From: an uncultured Gammaproteobacteria bacterium
GTDB taxonomy: Bacteria > Pseudomonadota > Gammaproteobacteria > Poriferisulfidales > GCA-002705445
Assembly (NCBI GenBank): GCA_913031205.1
Contig: CAJWEM010000006.1
Location: forward strand, 1 to 57,255
Reading direction: 5' to 3'
DNA length: 57,255 nt
Part shown: piece after piece, positions 55,957 through 57,255 of the stretch
How positions within the stretch are numbered: the stretch's first letter is position 1
Layout of the letters: each line of letters starts with the position of its first letter
Notes under the pieces: model-generated
The model's database searches: none
Told to the model about the DNA's origin: nothing
What the model saw: only the letters and a program-made list of their open reading frames with translations
Translations under genes and position numbers: made by a program

Positions 55957-56093
55957 ATGACATCATCATATTCTTTAATATTTAAAAAAAATAAATTAAA
56001 AAAAAAGAAAAAATCACTTAAAAATAAAAAAATTTTAAAAAAAAACTAGGAAATGTTAAAAAAACGTTAAAAAATGAATAAAAAGTTAAAAAA
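55957..56093 (+). other. Poly-A-rich tract with a possible 30-aa lysine-rich ORF and GTTAAAAAA repeats
   Basis: Between 6S RNA and the island, the sequence is almost only A/T. An ATG at 55957 opens a 30-codon frame (MTSSYSLIF, then mostly K/N/L) to a TAG at 56047; it has no SD and may be chance. GTTAAAAAA occurs three times between 56054 and 56093. An intrinsic curvature or UP-element-like role for downstream transcription is possible. No terminator hairpin for the 6S RNA is obvious. Confidence 0.35.
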
Positions 56094-56243
56094 ATGTTTG
56101 AAGAAACTATTCGGCGTGTTAGAACCTACGAAGCACTCTTAGGAGAGAAAAAGACACCAATTGTGGAGCCATCAACTGAATGCTCAAACTCTCCGGTGAA
56201 TATGATTTCGTCTGATAGCATTGACGCAACTGCCTTCACCTAA
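56094..56243. other. Compositionally distinct 150-bp island, open on both strands and foldable
   Basis: This stretch is visibly richer in G+C than both flanks. Plus strand: a 49-codon ORF (56094-56243; MFEETIRRVRTYEALLGEKK at the start). Minus strand: a 37-codon ORF (56239-56126) beginning at GTG with an internal ATG (MLSDEIIFTGEFEHSVDG). It also folds as a three-way junction: GGAGAG (56142) with CTCTCC (56194), enclosing CCA/TGG and GAGC/GCTC hairpins. A second domain pairs GGTGAA (56195-56200) with TTCACC (56235-56240), enclosing CGTC/GACG. I cannot decide whether it is an RNA, a small gene or a fragment. No SD precedes either ORF. Confidence 0.45.
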
Positions 56244-56250
56244 TTAAACC

Positions 56251-56280
56251 TATTACCCCCTATTCTACCCTATTAAGCAC
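56251..56280. repeat. Three tandem 10-bp units (TATT-N3-CCC-like)
   Basis: TATTACCCCC, TATTCTACCC and TATTAAGCAC follow one another exactly in 10-bp register. The third is degenerate; an upstream AACC/CCTATT block extends the pattern. Helical-turn spacing would place them on one DNA face. It lies 58 bp downstream (3') of the malate-synthase remnant on the minus strand. Function unknown. Confidence 0.4.
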
Positions 56281-56300
56281 AAAAAGGCAACAGCTCAACC

Positions 56301-56552
56301 CTATAAAAACCCGATTAATTTCCTACTTTTTTTAGAAAGATGATAGCTATCAATGGATCTTTGTAGTTTATGCCTTTTTTGGATTAATTTTTTGTTTATA
56401 GGGGCTAGCTCATGAACAGCTTTATTAAATCCAGACCAAAATCTCTTACTTGAAATACTGGTTCCTCTCAAAACTTCATTATTTACAAAGTCAAATAATA
56501 ACTTTGATACTGATAAATCGCATATTTTTATAAATTTTTCCTGTTTTTTCAT
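56301..56552 (-). pseudogene. glcB: Malate synthase G N-terminal remnant
   Basis: The 83-residue ORF matches only the first ~70 residues of malate synthase G (723 residues in E. coli). Clear parts are LLFDFVNNEVLRGTSI, RFWSGFNKAVHELAPINKKL and KRHKLQRSIDSYH. After this the reading frame runs into an unrelated tail (KKSRKLIGFL) and stops. None of the catalytic barrel follows downstream on either strand. I read it as a decayed gene whose 3' part was deleted. The intact-looking frame could still make a small peptide, but no function is known for this segment alone. Confidence 0.8.
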
Positions 56553-56635
56553 AAACTTATCAAATATTTTAATAATTTTTATTTTATCTATTTTATTGCC
56601 AATTGAAAATTGATAAAGAAATATTTATAAAATAA

Positions 56636-57255
56636 ATGAAAAATTACTTAAATTTCGAAACAAACATCAAAGAACTTGAGGCAGAATTAGATAATCTTAA
56701 AGATCCGTTTAATAAAGAGGGATTAACCGAGGTGGACACAAATAAAATTTCAAATTTGCAAGAAGAAATAGATAGCAAATTAAGAGATATTTACTCAAAT
56801 CTAGATCCATGGCAGAAAACAATGGTTGCCCGACATGAGGAAAGACCAAAGTCAAAATTTTTTATTGATAATCTATTTTCAGATTTCATTCCATTAAGTG
56901 GAGACAGATATTATGGTGAGGATAAATCAGTAATTACTGGATTTGGAAAATTCAAGGATATTTCAGTTTTAGTAATTGGGCAAGAAAAAGGAGACAGTCT
57001 TCAAACAAGGATTGAGAGAAACTTTGGAATGATGAAACCAGAGGGATATAGAAAAACAGTTAGACTAATGAGGCTTGCAGATAAATTTAATTTGCCAATT
57101 ATTTTATTTATAGATACTCCCGGCGCTTATCCTGGAGTTGGAGCAGAGGAGAGGGGTCAAGCTGAAGCAATAGCAAGATCAATAGAATGCTCAATGTCGG
57201 TTGGTGTGCCTACAATTTCAATTATTATTGGTGAGGGAGGATCTGGTGGCGCAAT
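56636..57255 (+). CDS. accA: Acetyl-CoA carboxylase carboxyltransferase subunit alpha (partial, runs off window end)
   Basis: Not in the ORF track because it is open at the end. From the ATG at 56636 I read about 206 codons of an expected ~318. An N-terminal helical region (NFETNIKELEAELDNLK) leads to DPWQKTMVARHEERPKS, PLSGDRYYGEDKSVITGFG, NFGMMKPEGYRKTVRLMRLA, FIDTPGAYPGVGAEERGQAE and IIIGEGGSGGA. It makes malonyl-CoA with AccD and the biotin carrier. The WQKTxVARH motif is, as I recall, commoner in alphaproteobacterial AccA than in E. coli-like AccA; this is noted under findings. Confidence 0.96.
   Translation, partial: MKNYLNFETNIKELEAELDNLKDPFNKEGLTEVDTNKISNLQEEIDSKLRDIYSNLDPWQKTMVARHEERPKSKFFIDNLFSDFIPLSGDRYYGEDKSVITGFGKFKDISVLVIGQEKGDSLQTRIERNFGMMKPEGYRKTVRLMRLADKFNLPIILFIDTPGAYPGVGAEERGQAEAIARSIECSMSVGVPTISIIIGEGGSGGA

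Noticed and set aside
55957-56049. Lysine-rich 30-aa protein
   Set aside because: The frame exists but is made of poly-A codons with no SD; such frames are expected by chance in this composition. Reported only as part of the tract.
56130-56210. Possible glycine riboswitch (GGAGAG followed by AAACTCTC)
   Set aside because: The paired ends resemble the glycine aptamer, but the conserved ACCGAAGG-type core and CAGGTAAAAGGAC segment are missing, and no gene lies downstream in a position to be regulated except accA over 400 bp away. Kept as an unexplained island instead.
1-57255. CRISPR arrays, tRNAs, rRNAs, insertion sequences, prophage
   Set aside because: Scanned by eye for regular repeats, tRNA-like cloverleaves and transposase or integrase motifs; none found.

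Overview
The window (57,255 bp, strongly A+T-rich, tightly packed, many 1-20 bp gene overlaps) looks like a chromosomal segment of a streamlined, free-living, probably marine gammaproteobacterium. The evidence is gene order: kdsD-lptC-lptA-lptB-rpoN, mrp divergent from metG, mrdA-rodA-mltB-rlpA-dacA, lptD-surA-pdxA-rsmA-apaG-apaH converging on folA-thyA-lgt, and pepP-ubiH-ubiI divergent from a ZapB-like gene, zapA and 6S RNA. All are classical gammaproteobacterial arrangements. Low G+C and small intergenic gaps fit lineages such as SAR86- or SUP05/PS1-like bacteria, but I cannot assign a lineage from sequence alone. No tRNA, rRNA, CRISPR array, insertion sequence or prophage was seen.

Layout. 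1-4074 (minus): murA (cut by the window edge), an MlaC-like lipid carrier and an MMPL-type RND transporter. 4208-9770 (plus): arabinose-5-phosphate isomerase, the LPS transport genes lptC/A/B, sigma-54 and a MgtE Mg2+ channel. 9781-11687 (minus): a PGPGW membrane protein, dCTP deaminase and Mrp. 11768-14082 (plus): metG and a small 2[4Fe-4S] ferredoxin. 14086-15501 (minus): trifunctional CysG. 15764-23650 (plus): the standout block, a C1/serine-cycle operon (5-FCL-like, Ftr-like formyltransferase, FolD, serine-glyoxylate aminotransferase, malyl-CoA lyase, malate-CoA ligase subunits, hydroxypyruvate reductase). 23673-27441 (minus): a hypothetical exported protein, an aldehyde dehydrogenase and an acetolactate-synthase-like ThDP enzyme. 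27485-29233 (plus): a tiny lipoprotein and the AmgK-MurU cell-wall recycling pair. 29216-40521 (minus): uracil-DNA glycosylase, a D-amino-acid-transaminase-like enzyme, the elongation/peptidoglycan genes and an RND efflux pair. 40587-47145 (plus): lptD through apaH. 47135-49192 (minus): folA, thyA, lgt. 49304-51436 (plus): an acyltransferase and tungstate-type ABC genes. 51433-55092 (minus): two ubiquinone hydroxylases and PepP. 55177-57255: zapB-like, zapA, 6S RNA, an odd intergenic island, a decayed malate synthase G remnant and the start of accA.

The most interesting system is at 15764-18223. A homologue of formylmethanofuran:tetrahydromethanopterin formyltransferase (Ftr/FhcD), an enzyme of the methanopterin C1 pathway, sits with no other visible methanopterin or methanofuran gene. 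It lies between a 5-formyl-tetrahydrofolate cyclo-ligase homologue and folD, directly upstream of the serine-cycle genes. Because Ftr makes an N5-formyl pterin, and 5-FCL and FolD handle N5-formyl- and methenyl-folate, the three could form a folate-based formyl-entry route: formyl donor to 5-formyl-H4F to 5,10-methenyl-H4F to 5,10-methylene-H4F, feeding the serine cycle. This is inference from order and chemistry. A decayed malate synthase G N-terminus at the other end of the window fits glyoxylate being handled by the serine cycle rather than by malate synthase, provided no intact copy exists elsewhere.
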